Shown: positions 11,401-25,692 of the stretch, piece by piece | How positions within the stretch are numbered: the stretch's first letter is position 1 | Layout of the letters: the number at the start of each line of letters is the position of its first letter | NCBI GenBank assembly: GCA_025642065.1 | Contig: JAODUP010000006.1 | Span: forward strand, 310,001-374,000 | Direction of reading: 5' to 3' | DNA length: 64,000 nt | From: Paralvinella palmiformis | Taxonomy: Eukaryota; Annelida; Polychaeta; Terebellida; Alvinellidae | Program-made: the position numbers and the translations under genes | The notes under the pieces: generated by a model | What the model saw: only the letters and a program-made list of their open reading frames with translations | Database searches by the model: none | Told to the model about the DNA's origin: nothing

Positions 11401-14382
11401 TTGCACCGTGGAGCCATCTGGATAAAACATGTTAACTTCGGTTTCTGGTTCATTTGTAGGGTATAACATTTGAATTTAACATAGGTTTAAGTGAAGTATT
11501 CAGTAGACCTGTTCCATTTATTCTTCTGTACCCATTACTGAATAGGTTACTGTGTAACAGTTTATTCTAGACACTTAAAGCAAACAGGAAATATTAAAAC
11601 AATTATGTAGATACCACTGAAAATGTTATAATTAGTTGGCAAATGTAGAAAACTACATTACTGAAACTGGATTGATGATTTGGCTTCAGCAGGCAATGAA
11701 TTATATGGATTATGGCCTGGGTTGACTATAACTGATGAAATGTGAGGCCATCACAGAAACTGTATATTAAACATCAGCTTTACCAACAGTTATTTGGTTT
11801 CTGTTGCTTGTTATAATTATTATAATTTATTTCACAATTACATAGAATGCAATACATTGTATAGCTGATGTATCAAACAAAAGAAAGACACAAAACAGGA
11901 AAGAAAATAAGTAAAACTACTTTATGCTAGACTATGCACAACCAATTAATGAAACGAGGTATATTATCATTTTGTCAATTCCAAATTTTCCAATTCCGTT
12001 TTTACCTACTACTTTGGTAGGTACTCTGAGTACCTACTTGGAATACCTACTCTGATTAGTTTATATTCCAAATAGGATTGTCATGGAAGAAATATTTCTG
12101 AATTAAAAAAATTAAATAGCAAATTAATTTATGGATTTAATTTATTTGTAGCAAACTTCAATTTGCATTTAAAATTTATCAATTCCAATTCCCTTTTTTA
12201 ATAATCAATTCCGGAATTTGAATTGACCATCAGTTCCGGACCTGAATTGACCCCATGTCTGGGATCAATATTCAGTATTCCATCTCTAACTAGACACAGT
12301 TCTTTATGTGCCGATCCATCAGCCCATTTAGCCTACAATGTGCACAAAAGTGGGCATAAAACACCAATCATCATCATCTGTTTTACATTTATCATTACAA
12401 TCTTATAGTTTAATTAAGTTTGATTTGCTGTATTCATTCAAACTCTCCACCAATATTTAACTGCCTTTTGTTCATTGCAGCAGGTGTCATTAACATCGAA
12501 CATAAACGAGTACACTAATTTTTCTCTGTATGTTCCATTTTAGCTAAAAATATACTAGTGCTGTCTGAATCATGTGCCAGGTGAATATATCTGAAATTAT
12601 ACTCATGCTTGTGAACAAGTTATCGAGATGTCATTTTGCCAGCTTAAAGAACTTCATTTTGCATCAGTTAAAAACATGGTAATAAAATTTAGTAGATAAT
12701 TTCAGAATGAATTAATCATTTGTATAATCTAGTTTAAATGCTTTGTTCTTCTACATGTATAAGTTGGGAACATTTAATCAATAATAATTAATGTTCTAGT
12801 TTATGTGGAATCTCTATGATTGAGCTGGTTTCTGTGGCCATCTAGTACTGAGTTTCAAAACTCTGACTAGCTTTTTGTGAAAGTTTCAGTTCATCCATTT
12901 GGCCTAACATATTACAACATATGTAAAAAAGTCACAATTACATAACTGGCTTGATTTGGCTGTCATATTATGTTTTTTTGTGTGATTCAGCAATAAGTGA
13001 GCACCCAGTTGGATGACATTAATTGTGCACTTCGTAATCCTGCAGTTTATCATTGTCATCATAGTTAAATGTCTTCTAATAACAGAATCATGGTCTAATT
13101 TATTTCTACCTGTCTGCTTATGATCATAAATAGCTTTGTCATAGATCATGCAACTCCCTATCCTCACTGTTAGTGTTACCATAAATATTTGTCTTTAGTA
13201 GGTCAAAATTGGTTCACCTCTAGTGACACTGATAGACATCCATCACTGGTAATATAGAATATTAAAGTCAACACTGTGGTCATTTAATTTGAAAATGTTA
13301 GCAGTAAGTATCTGTTCTTTATGGCACAGGGTTTGCACAGGTCCTTTAAACCTGGAAAGTCCTGGAATTTGAAAATTTGGATTCCAGGCCTGGAAAGTCC
13401 TGGAATCTTTGTAGAGGTCCTTGAAAGTCCTGGAATTTGGAATTCAGTCATTACACTTCTTCTGAAATATGGGTGTATCTTTAAAGGCGCATTAAAAATT
13501 TGTGAATTCATTGAAAAGGTCCTAGAATTTGACATTGGATGGTCCTGGAAAGTCCTGGAATCTGAGATGTCAAAATGTGTATGAACCCTGTGGCAGATTG
13601 TCACAACTTGATACCTACTACTAGCCTGCCTGCATTTTTGTTTCCTACAGCCAATGCTAAATGTGTGAGGTTTTTCACACACTGGGACACAGTTTCTAGT
13701 ATCAGAGAAAAATTACTTGTCAAAACAGAATGATAGAAATGAATATGTTTTAATAAATAGGAATGATTAATCATCATCAGACATCTAAAGGTAAACAGTG
13801 TTTGTAAGTACACCTGTACTGATAGAAATTAATTCATTTTTTGTTTATTTATCAGTTAAAACATTGTTTCACTAAATAAGCATAGTTGTATAATTAAGTT
13901 ATTATATATGTCATGCAGCTGCAAAATGGGCATAATCATTTATTGCTTACCAGTTTTCTAATAGCGGCAGTGATAAACGAATTCTTTAATGTTTTTCAAT
14001 CTGCCTGTTCGAGACATTTCCTACCAAATTTGTCACCCTTAAAACTTGGCATGAATGATGATAATGTAGCATAATAGGACTGTGGGTTACTGCACATAAA
14101 AAGTCGGGCCAAAACTGTGACTTCTGTTATCACTGTCATTAAGCCACCTGTGGTGTGAAGTAAAGCTTTCTTGTCGTAGTTTTGCTGTGAGGTATTTCTA
14201 TCTTTAGTCTCTGTTGTGCTAGAATAAATGTAAAAATATAAGCAACTTATATAAAATATTACTGTTATCTGTTTACTTGTTGCATGATTGCATCTGAAAT
14301 TTGCTATATTTATGATGGCTACTTTATAGGATCCGACACAGTGTCTTGTTATTTATATATACATTGGAAATGTGTTTTGTGC

Positions 14383-14426
<44 letters not shown>

Positions 14427-17400
14427 AGATAGATAGATAGATAATCCATCCACAACATGCCACAAATTAGATGATTCATTATGTAAAAACTTGATATTGT
14501 AAGTAGCATTGGTCATTTGTGTCTAACTGAGGCCCATGAATATTCAAATTTACTTCAAAACAAGAACTTTTTGGTTTATAGAAACATTATGCTTTTAGCA
14601 GGCTAAAACAATCAGGTAATCTCCAAATGAAGTTAGTGAGGTGAAATCAACAACAAAACACCTTTTCGTAAATAGTTTGATAGAAACAATGACATTCAAG
14701 CTGATTGGCAAAAAGCCCCTCAGAAATAGGTTGGTAGAAACATCCTTCAGTCATGGGTTGATAGACTGTGTTTAACATCTCATGATACAGAGCTACATGA
14801 TGCGGAATCATTACAATATTCTGTTGTTCATTATGCCCGTACTCTGAAAACTACGATAAATCTGCCTTTTCCCGTAATAGGTCCATATGGTGCAGTTCTG
14901 TCACTGTCTTAGCTGCACACTGTATCACATGGCTTGTATGCTTGTATTTCGGGAGTATCCCTAGGCTGTAGTTTATTCAGCACAGCCTCTGTGGTACTCA
15001 TCACACAGCAGTTGCTCTAGACTGCATGGCTTGAAAGTCTTTACTGCACCAGCGAATCGGAATGGTGCATTATTTACAGGAGGGCCCTGAATTTTGTGTG
15101 GGCGATGTGTTTTACCTAGGGAGGAGATCCTCTCTTTCGTACAATATTTCTTGATACAGATATAGCAAAAACAATTGGCAGTGGTCCAGGGCCGAAAAAA
15201 TCTGATTTTGTCTTCGGGCTAGTGAGTAGTCTAAAACACTAGCATGACTGAGCTACTGCCATTTTGAGGCAAGACATGCCGTAGTCTCTAGTTCGTTTAT
15301 CATAGAATGATTTTCCGCTGTTTTGGAGCTCTTTGCAGTGGAAAAAAGTATCAAAAGTTTAAAACACCTGCGCCAACCGTCGCAAAAAAGCATTGTTCCA
15401 GATTGTAGGTTGGTTTTGAGCTGATTTTCAGCAGAAATTGGGTCATGATAAATGACAATATTTATCATCCAATAGTTTCCTGATCTGAGATAATGCCCAA
15501 ATATACTGCTGTAACCATTTCAGATGTCATAGTTATAAATATTTACTGAATATAACTACCATGCTTGAAGGATAGGAGAGATTGTGGTGAGCTGGTGGTC
15601 TTGGCTCATAAACGTCAATTTGCATTATGATGGTCATGTGACTCAAATACTATGAAGACTTTACTATAGCGTAGAATATGTAGGGTAATCATGTACTGAA
15701 AGTGCGGACTTGTGCATGATGACTTAATTGTTATTAAATCAATGTGGGAAAAATCTGATTAAATGGAAAAAAACAGTTGAATTTTTCACAAAATAATACC
15801 TATGATGTAAAACAAATTTGGATAGATAAATGGTTTTATGATGCATAGTGTCATGTTGGCCATATGTCACATTTCGCACGAAAGTGATTAGTCTTTCCAA
15901 TTTTCAAATGTTGGCAGCTATGCATGATATCTACTTTTGAGGTAGTGTGATTAAATCTCAGTGATGTATGAGTCTCATGGGATATTTCATCCATTAATAA
16001 CTTAGAAGAGAGTAGTTAGGAATTCAACAATTAGATTATGGGAATATATTTTTTTATCAAATGTAAATGGTTTATTTTTTTAGTTCAGAGGACACATATT
16101 ATGCATTACAATTGATATGCTTATATGAGAGATCTTAAAATATGTTCATTTCAGGATGCTTTTAACTAAATTTAAGTAATTACGAGGGTTTTTCATATTT
16201 CCTGGTGCTGGTTTGTACAATTTGTTTCATTTGAAGTGCTTGAAAATTATTTGCTGGGTAAGGCTTTGTTGTTTTTTTAAAAATAATTTGCTTTCACTAT
16301 AATATTCTTTCACTCTGAATAATGGATGAGATGAGTTCTGACTGTTTTTGTTGGATATTTTGTATATAAGGTTTTTATGGACAGAATCATGATGCATGAA
16401 TATATAGTGAGAACATAATAACATCTGTTTGTGTGTTGTACCTTGGTTTATACAGTTAGACTGATGTGGTTTTCTCTGTCTCATTTCAGCTGTCCACTGT
16501 TGCACAGGACTGCTGGTGACACCGAGAGGCGTTATCATTTAAGGTATTATAAAACATGCACATGCGTGTATGAAACGGATGCAAGGGGACACTGTGTAAA
16601 AAATGGTGCACACTGTGCATTTGCACATGGTGCTCAGGATCTCAGGCCACCATCATATGATGTGAGAGAACTACAAGCCTTAGAAAATGCTGAACGCCAA
16701 GGCTCTAGTATAACAGATAGTCCACTTGGCTCTAGTTTAGAAAAGGATAGGATAATTAATGAAGATCCCAGATGGAATGGTGAGCTGGTTTTTGTATGGC
16801 ATTCTGTGTGTGTGTTTAAAATCTTGCTCTTGCCTGTTCCAAATGAATGGTGCAGATACATATTGTTTATCAGTATTCATTTTAAACCAAAAAGAGAGTT
16901 TAAAATGTGTTGGAACCATTCTTTTTTGAGCCCTCTCAATTACAATGATCTCGTAGTGTATACTGAAGATAATCTACAAACCTTGCTCTGCCTCCATTTG
17001 TGTCTTCTCATAATGTTAATTCAACTCCTAGATACCAATTATGTACTGGCCAACTACAAGACAGAACAATGTAAAAGGCCACCTAGACTATGTAGACAAG
17101 GCTACGCCTGTCCATCATATCACAATACAAGAGACAGACGAAGAAGTCCTAAGAAGTTTAAATACAGGTAAATTAACCTTGGTTGTGTCAGGTTGATATT
17201 CATGTGTTTGCTGCTGATGAAGCATCTAACGAGTACGCTTGATGTGGATTGTTTGCTTAGACTTCCTTGGGTTTTGGACAGTTATTAAAATGGTAGAACG
17301 TCTTTCATTAACATCAAACACTGGTCAGTTTTATTTTGGTAGTGTTTTGTTAACTGTGAATTTTCTAATCACGTGATGAATTTTACCTGCTAGAAAATGT

Positions 17401-20400
17401 GATTTTGTATCAAAACAGTTGGCTGCTTATATTAATAAATATGTCAGCTCATGCAATGACAGGCCACTTTAATTGGAACATGATATCACTTTTTCAGTTA
17501 TTTTGATTATTTGCTCATATACTAGGTTTCTAAACAGTTCTTTCCTTTTATTTTACATTTGTATAACCTAGATTTATATTGAACCACTAAGATGTTATAG
17601 ATTAATTTGGTTGCCTGATTTCAGTCTTTCTCTCTCAATAGTTTGGAATTGAAAACCTCAAAAGATTTAATACCCAAATGACAAAATGTTGAAAACTACT
17701 TTCCCATCTGTGTATGATTGCCATAAAATTTATGTTTAATTTAGGTGTACTGATATTTTTTCAGGTCTACTCCCTGTCCCAATGTTAAACACGGTGATGA
17801 CTGGGGAGATCCTACCCAGTGTGAGAATGGTGATGGGTGTGCTTACTGTCATACTAGAACTGAACAGCAATTTCACCCCGAGGTCAGTAGATACCAAAGA
17901 GTTATATAACACTGCAAAAAATGAGAATTAGACTGAATTAGTCTTTTTTGTTGTTGTTGTCTGACCGAAAGTTCTCTAATTACCATGAATGGTTGGGACA
18001 GTACAGGGAGAGTACAGATGATAGTTGCTCTTAAAACAGCATCAACAATGATAGGAAGTAGTTGTTTTGAGTGTTTTTCTTGGTGATTAACACATTAGTT
18101 CAGGTCAGACTGAAGATAAAAGTTCAACCCCATATTTATATTGCTCAATAGACTCTTGCCAGTGTATGTACATGAAATTATTAAGATCTACAACCCCAAG
18201 AGAACATTCAGACCAAATATGAGTTTATTATAGTGGAGGTAAGTGCAAAATGAAAAGGAATTGGTGATGGGATATTTATGTCAAAACCTTTGGATAAACT
18301 GCCAGAAAGTATGTCTACACCATAGATTAATCCAAGTTGAAATCTGTTTTCACAAAGCTCGTAATTTTTCTTTTAATCAGAAGATTTATTACTTTTGGTT
18401 AATTTTATTTGAAGTGGTATGTATATGTTAACTTTAAATGTTCAGCACCTAAAGCACGTGCCATATAACTGGGTTCATTTATTTGTATTGTTATTATTGT
18501 TTCAATTCCAGATATATAAGTCTACAAAATGTAATGACATGGTCCAGACAGGTTACTGCCCACGTGGGCCATTTTGTGCTTTTGCTCATGTAGAACGTAA
18601 GTACAGTTTGGTATCAATTATTAACTTATTACCTTTGCTGTACAGAAAATGTTGTATAATTAGTAAGCATGCTTATGTCTCCAGTAATGTACTAAGTAAC
18701 TTAGTCATATGCGTGTTTTGTTTTATAGAGGAAATGACGACACAACGCGATGTCGGCTCACCAAATGATACATCCTTAGCTGCTTTCCTAAAAAATGCTT
18801 TACATGACAAAGGAAAAAATATCCAGGAAAATGAGCATGAAAATAATGAAATTGACAACAGAAAAGATAATTCCAAAAATACAAATACTGACATGTCATC
18901 AAGTTTACAGAATAATGGAGATTCTAGAATATCAACAGTAAGTGTGGGGGGGGGGTAGAGTTGTTGTAGTATATGTAACAGAACAGTGTTAATACCTATT
19001 CTTGATTATTTTCCTGTCCAGTGATTATGATTAACAACAAAGACAAAGTGGATATCCTACTCTCTGTGGAGTCATATATGTTTGGGTGTTTTTTTAAATC
19101 TCGCTTTCTATGTGTGTGGGTTATGAAGTGTGCTATGTTTTCACTTGTTAAATAATTTCACTTATCCCTGTGATTTAAAAAATTTCATCTGGCAATGAAT
19201 TTTACTTGAACTTTCAGAATGGCATTAGTTTAGCATCTAGTTTAAGTGATATAAATGTCACCACTAGTTTATGTCAATCATTCCCTGAACCTATTGGCAA
19301 GAGACGAACCAACAGCATGTCAAGTAGCATCGCATCAGAGAGTAGTCTGTCTAGTTATCACAAGGCTCCTGGATCTGAAAGAGAAGATTGTCAGGTAAGA
19401 TAAAGCAAACTATCATTGTTTTTTCAGTCATTCTTCTTGCCAAAGTTGGTCTTTCTTCTGCCCTTTCTCATTTCTCTATCAATCATTCAACACTCAACTT
19501 TGTTGTCTTTTTCACCTGGTGTAGCGTATTCCAGCTGTAGACATTTGGCTTGATTAATTAGAACAAGAACTGTCCCGGGTTGCCTGCATATTTATATGTC
19601 AGATTGCAGTTTGTTTATGCAGTTGTCAGTGAGCAAGTTAATGCTGATTTTAAATTAATAGTACTTAGTCTTTCAGAATAATGCTCAACATCTCCCAAGA
19701 ATGTAGGAAAAAAATGGATGCTAGTTTTTACTGTTTAGCTTTAGATAGAGATGTTTAGCATATAATCATTGGGGAGGGGGATTTCGTGGAAGCCGTCAAG
19801 CAGATATCAATTGACTTTAGGTTCAGGATGAATTAAATGACAAAAAGACAAAACAAAAACTCTCAAGATTTAACGTCATAATCAGACTGTTTCCACAACT
19901 TTATACTATATCTATTATCAAGAAGACATACATAAAGCAAATTTTTGTCACACTAACAGCAGAATTGTAATTCTAGAGCATAACCATCAAAATGACATCA
20001 TTAGTTTTGAATAGTACATTCCTTGAGCAGGCAACTTTGTTCATATATACCAGGTAATGTTTTTCACAAATCTTCTTGGTACTTTGATCTGTACTGTAAT
20101 GCTTCGTGTAATACTACAACAGAAGACCAACCAAGAAACGCTTTATTATGGAGTGATAGTATATTTGAAGATGGCATCTCCATTTAAATGAACTACTGAT
20201 GGTGATTCACAAAAAAATATTTCATTTTCAGGCCAAGCTACGCCATAAACTTCAGTCTATCGAGAACGATCCACAATTGGACACTACAGAAAAGTCGAAG
20301 CGTAAACAGAATTTGTTGCTGCTACACAGTATAGGAAGTCCGGGCATGATGAATACAGCCAACAGCCCATCGTCACATGTTGGGCTGGGTACTTTAGGCA

Positions 20401-23400
20401 CATCTCCATCGACCACAGCAGCCATGTCTCCACATGCTCCATCATTCTATCCAGCCGGAGAAACTGTTGAGTCTGTTATAGGTATATTTATGTACACTTC
20501 GTTTGTCACCATATGTTTACGCCTTTCTCTTACGTTTTGTTTCTGATCAGCCGTGGTTTCCATTTTAGCATGACAGTGTAGTGAGATCCTCCGTTTGTTT
20601 TTGTTCTGCCCCTCGATAAAAAAAGGAAAGAAAACAAAAACTATCATTCCCTTACTGTCCGTAATTGGTGTTCAACTTTAGCCTAGCAGTCAAGGTATTA
20701 ACGTATACCTTTCTGTTTTATCTCCGTAGGAAATGCGTTAGATGAAGATTTGAATTTAGGAGAATTAAGTTTATCGTCTTTGGACCGTGAAATGTCGAGA
20801 GATAATGATAATGATACAAATTCTGTGTGTAGCTCATTGAGCACCGGTTTTCCAGCTACTAATACACCTGGTAGGTTTGACTTGTATTACGATATGCTCT
20901 CTCCCATAATAACCAAATGCTGTATCACTGAATTGTGGTGATTTGTCTGTTAATGTTTATTATATTTATTAATGCGATGATTTTTGTTGCCACTTAAAAC
21001 ATTGTCTATGATTACAGTGACCAGGTTATAATATTATTTATTGGATTATTTCCTTATACCAATATCACTGTGATAATGATACGTGTGTGTGTATGTGTTA
21101 ATTTTAATATTCACACACGCATACACACATACACACATGCAGGCATGTGTGTGTGTGTGTGTAAGAGAGAGATAGTCACTTGTTTGGAAATCAAAACAAC
21201 ATTTATTCTAAAGATGTGCAAATGTCTTTTTCCTCTGTGTGTGTATGTGTGTGTGTGCACATAGAATGCCTGCATCCTTATCATCCAAACCTTACTTTTA
21301 GGGTCAGAGTCTTACCACTACCCCGCAGCATATCTTGGAGCTACTTCTGTTCCTGTGACTATTCCATCAGGCGGCTATCAGCGAAACAGTTTGGGTAGTT
21401 TATCACAGTCACCGTCATCTTCACCATTACAAGTTGGTAGTCTGCCGCTCTCTTTTATGCCTCCAAATGTACAGCAACAACAACAGAAACAAGAACAACA
21501 GATTCAGGATGTGAGTATGGGTTAGAAAAATTATATAATGTCAACTAGGTCCACCTGTATAATGAGAGCTATCAATTTACTACGATTCCAGATTGATGTA
21601 TGATCATCGAGATCAGTTTTGAATCAGTTGTCTTGTTTTAGCCTTCCAGTCCGGAGGATTTGTATTCCCTTCATTGATGTCCTTATTGTCACCGATACCG
21701 AAATGTTGTCTGTGTACAGTCAAGTATCTGTTCTGATTTATGGTACAAACACATTTATAGGGTACGTTTTATTAGATGAACATAGTGAACCACCTGTCAG
21801 ACTTCTAAATTTTCTGAAAGGAAATATGGTTTCTAGTTGTTTTCGAAATTGCTTTCCTTGCTACCAAATTACACAATTGGCTTCTCCATGGCTTAACTAG
21901 TGGCATGGTTTGCTACAGGTTTCTAACACCTAGGTTTAGATGTCGTCCTAGCTATTTGGGAATAATGTTTCAGCTTTCATTTTGCCTCATTACTGTTTGA
22001 GGTCACTTGGTCTATTAAGTCTAGCAAGTGCACAAAAGTGGCCATAAAACAAATTACGTTTCACCAAATTACACCAATCCTGTTGTAGGGTATTTGTTTA
22101 TCTGGAAAATGTTTTGATGTGAAAGGATCATTTTAGATTATGTGATGTCACCAAAACCTGGTTGTGTGATTAATAAGAATACAGTACAACGCCTCTTTGC
22201 GGCCACGCCTGAATGAAGGTCAGTGCCTATAATGCGGCCAGATTTTATGGTCCCAAACATCAGCCCATTTAACGCAATGCTAATTATGTTGCCAATAGCG
22301 GCCACACCTCTAATGCATATTACAGCCAACACTTGAAGTCCCAAATACCAATCAAGGTCATCAATAATGGCCAATCAGCATAAAAATGACTGCAGCAATT
22401 CACACGTGATGATAATTAGTTTTGAAGAAACATAGGGAAAACACGCAAACTGTTGAATTAGATCAGTTGCTTTTGATTATCAGTGTGCCTCACCATGACA
22501 TTGCACTTGTTTCTGATAGCTCTCAAGTAGACGTGCCATCTAAAACATTATTTTCTGAACAAAGGACTCACTAAAAACTGTGATACAACAGTTTCATTAA
22601 AATAAGGGGTTAGTTTTTGACATGATTATAACAGATCCGGAACTTTGAAGTTTAATGTTAAAATGGTGGGATTATCACGGTATTATTGCTCAGCGGACCC
22701 CATATAAATCCCACAATGCAAAGCGCGCCTGGTTTGTTTTGGTTTCTGACGTCATCATGCAATGGGTCTATTGGACTTGCAAGAAGTGATCTTATTTTTA
22801 TTATGTTTCCGTGAATAAAATTTGATTATAACGTGCTAGACCTAACATTTATTTATTTCGGCATGGCTCAAATTTCAATAACAAGCTTCTCGATGAAGCT
22901 AAATTTGTGTTGTGTTGTATTGCGGCGTCCTCAATTACGTCCACAAATCACCGGTCCCAATGGTGAACGTAATACAGGCGTTGTACTGTACATCTATTAC
23001 CTGGGGAATGAAAATACATATGGGATGTTTGCATATGCCATGATTTGTTTATAGCTGTACAGTTACATTAATTCTGTATAGCTAGAACTGTAGTGTGATT
23101 AATTCATTAATGTAATTATTGCTTGTTTGTTTTGTTCCCAATAGGCAGCAGCTGCTTTCCTCAGTCAGCCAAATCCAGGGAAGTTCTCAGCTCCAGGATA
23201 TACAGAGTTGAACTCCATGTCACCAAGAAATACGGACAGCATATCACAATCACCACTGTTAAGTTCTTCAGCATTTGGCAGCTTTGATGTACAAAGGATG
23301 AGGGAAGAACTAATTACCACCAAGACTCAGCGTGCTCAGTGGGAAGAGTGCATTATACAAGCAAGAAATGTATGTATTGTGGTATAGAGAACTGTATAAC

Positions 23401-25692
23401 TTGGTTTATAATGTATATATGGTGCCATTATCTGGTCGACTTGGTTTATGATGTATATTCTTCACCTTCAAGCTCCAGATTATGTGATCAGATTCCATTG
23501 TCTGTGGAACCTTTCAGCCTTCAAAAAAGGCTTTGATCATTTCATTCCCCTAAATATTAACGCTTGGTTTATATTTCCATACTGTAACCAGTGTTCAGAC
23601 TAACCAACATTCTCTTCATCATTCACAACCTCATCTTATTACCTTCAGGCCTGTGAAGCGTGGAAGAAGGAAGCTGAAGAAGCCAATAAGAAGGCTAAGG
23701 TAGCTCACGAAGAGTGTCAGCAGGCAATTAAACAAAGAGATGAGGTATGAGGTTCACTTCTTGTGACCATTAACTGAAAATATAGACTAGAATATGTGAA
23801 TAAAACATTTAAAATAATGCCTTTTACTTACTGTACAGTTTCCAGCACTTGCGTGTGCACATAAATGCCCACACAGTAAGGGTCAATGTGAGAGCTGTAA
23901 CTAGTTTCCACCACCAGATTTAGACTATCATGTGTTTCAAGTTTGCTGTAAAACAAAATATATTCTGGGTTCACTCAACAAACTTATTTGCCAACAACAT
24001 CAAATTTTATAAATGTTGCTTGTCTCACCATGTAGTGTGATGCTGTCAGTTAAATGACTGTTTAAAAAAAGCGGATGGAATGGCTCCCTATCTAGATCTA
24101 TTGTTTTGCCATATAGTCAACAGTTTAGGCAGCTGCTGATATATGTCCATAAGCAGGTAGTGTGGGGGGGGGGGGATAAGATAACATATCTTCTCTTTTT
24201 CATGTTTGAATTAGTTCAACGCTGTTCCTGTCAGTACAGAAGTTTATCAGTAAAATCTGTTGGAAAATATGTAATAGACATACCAATTTGTTCAAGTACA
24301 GTTTTATTTTATGTAACCGGCAGTCAATAACAACAAAGGCTATGTCTGACTGAGCCATTTTCTCATCTTGTTTACATTTTTCTGTAGATATTTGATCCAC
24401 CAGATAGTTGACCTTGGTGCATTAAAAGATTTTCTGAATAAATCATATCAGCCCTTTCTATTCAAGAAAGTTGACTGAGCTCATTGAACACCTAAAAATG
24501 GCACACAGTCAAGCACATGTGGTTCATTTCACCATGGACCGTCTCATCTTTAGAATGTTAAATATATAAAACTGTTGCCTGAGCACTGTTTGTTGCACTT
24601 GTCACTTGATATTTGGCACAGTCCAGGAGATTAAATACGTCATTACTCCAACCATAAACACTGTTCACGTGTGCCATGAATTGTATTCCCACTAGTGAAT
24701 AGCAACTGCCAACACATCAATTTGTTATATTTTTATCTAATACAAATCATGAAAAAATACATCTAAAACTTACATTTATGCAGTTTATCTGCAATCATTT
24801 GTACCTAGGTGAAATGCCTCCTCAATCCTGAATAAAACAACACAAAAATAAGCCGTACAATTCACTTGTTTATTTGAGTCTCCGCAACCAGTTTGCCAAC
24901 AATATCCAATCCTGTTAGTGCTGTGCTACCTGGATGTTGGATCAGAACTACCTAGCCAGGTAATGTTGATGTTTGGCAAGGGACCCATTGAATTGTACCA
25001 TAATTATTCAAATGTTGACCCCAGGCTGATGATCTGGTTTAATTTCGGCCACAAAAGACTATGACTATGAAATCTCTGCGCTGAAGACAAGTTATATGCA
25101 AACTGTCCTAAAGTTAGATATCCAAAAGAAAACCTAGTTTGTTCCCTTTAATAATTCACTAAGCTAACGAGACCTTTGCTACATGGGTATGTGTTTGTGT
25201 TCGATAGGCTGTCTCTCAGGTGACAAAGTTAAAACAGGAAATGGACCAGATCAGAGCAGCTACAATATTAGGTGCAGCACCATTCCTGTCTGGCTTTGCA
25301 CGATCCAATGACATGGATAACTCGACACAGGCATGTGTGAAGCAAGTGCAGAAACAGCTAAAAATGGAACTGGACAAATTAGACGTGAGAATTAGCAGTA
25401 GTAAAAAACAGAGACAAATAACCACCACCTAAATTTTGATAGTTCTAGCATTTCTCATTCTCCATTGTGATGTACATATTATAATATTGCATAGTTAATT
25501 ATAAACTTTTGCTTCCAGGTACTCTGCCCTCAACTGGTTACTCAGAAATGCTGCCTGTGCCAGAAAAATGACTGCGAAGTACGTGCACTACCGTGCAATC
25601 ACCTGACCCTGTGTAGTGTTTGCACATCCAAGTGTAGCCAGTGTCCCATATGTCGTACGCCAGTCTCACAAAGCTTTGTTTTACCAATGTAG
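8471..25692 (+). CDS. UNK: Unkempt: CCCH zinc-finger / RING-like RNA-binding protein
   Basis: Unkempt proteins bind UAG/U-rich mRNA sites and repress translation, notably in neurons. Coding exons: 8471-8526, 8629-8838, 16490-16779, 17032-17167, 17765-17882, 18512-18596, 18729-18937, 19218-19394, 20232-20481, 20730-20870, 21302-21510, 23145-23369, 23649-23744, 25208-25384, 25519-25692. All introns are GT-AG, phases agree, and the total is 2553 nt (850 aa; human about 810). Six CCCH fingers lie in about residues 27-295 in two clusters (e.g. CFHWH, HCAFAH, CPRGPFCAFAH). Exon 8 ends with the family motif YHKAPGSERED. Exons 9-10 hold FYPAGETVESVIGNALDEDL. Exon 11 has a Q-rich run. Exons 12-14 (about 675-780) look like a coiled coil. 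The last exon has a RING-like array from Cys804 to Cys838 ending CSQCPIC. Start chosen as the only ATG upstream in phase with a good donor; the EKPHHYTYLKEF junction matches the family. Confidence 0.95.
11202..11231. other. Perfect 13-bp hairpin with GAAA loop
   Basis: TTATATAGCAGGG and CCCTGCTATATAA are exact reverse complements separated by GAAA, so a transcript would form a 13-bp stem closed by a GNRA-type tetraloop. It lies inside UNK intron 2. It is too short for a microRNA precursor. Confidence 0.7.
12270..12378 (+). mobile_element. SINE family A, 3' fragment
   Basis: The 3' half in plus orientation: CCCATTTAGCCTACAATGTG and CACAAAAGTGGGCATAAAAC, followed by an ATCATCATC tail. No tRNA head remains. 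Confidence 0.65.
13327..13590. mobile_element. Non-autonomous hAT-like MITE (264 bp)
   Basis: The ends are inverted: CAGGGTTTGCACAGG at the left and CAGGGTTCATACACA as the reverse complement of the right. The direct repeat TGGCA flanks both ends (13322-13326, 13591-13595). The body consists of many variants of the CCTGGAAAGTCCTGGAATTT motif. CAGGG ends and this motif recall hAT MITEs in other animals. A full 8-bp target duplication is not visible. Overlapping ORFs are artefacts. Confidence 0.7.
14389..14443. repeat. Compound (AT)n(TG)n(GATA)n microsatellite
   Basis: AT run, then TG run, then about four GATA units, in UNK intron 2. Confidence 0.9.
21990..22055 (+). mobile_element. SINE family A, tail fragment
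   Basis: GTGCACAAAAGTGGCCATAA is the diagnostic 3' tail of SINE family A. The head is absent. Lies in UNK intron 11. Confidence 0.55.
22182..22988. mobile_element. Non-autonomous pogo/Tc1-like DNA transposon (807 bp)
   Basis: Terminal inverted repeats start CAGTACAACGCCT at both ends (left 22182-22194, right as reverse complement ending 22988). Each is flanked by TA (22180-22181, 22989-22990), the target duplication of Tc1/mariner/pogo elements. Both ends carry GC-richer sequence and the interior has no recognisable transposase. The insertion sits in UNK intron 11. Confidence 0.75.

Larger units (their letters stand above)
8839..16489 (+). other. Large second intron of unkempt (7.65 kb)
   Basis: Separates the exon carrying the first finger and part of the second from the exon that completes them. 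It holds a GAAA-loop hairpin (11202-11231), a SINE tail (about 12270-12378), a hAT-type MITE (13327-13590) and a compound AT/TG/GATA microsatellite (about 14389-14443). No further coding exon was recognised. Confidence 0.7.

Noticed and set aside
13284..13682. 132-residue minus-strand ORF
   Set aside because: It runs through the repetitive MITE body; the repeated residues mirror the repeated DNA words.
25216..25428. Minus-strand ORF at 25216-25428
   Set aside because: Antisense shadow of UNK coding exon 14.
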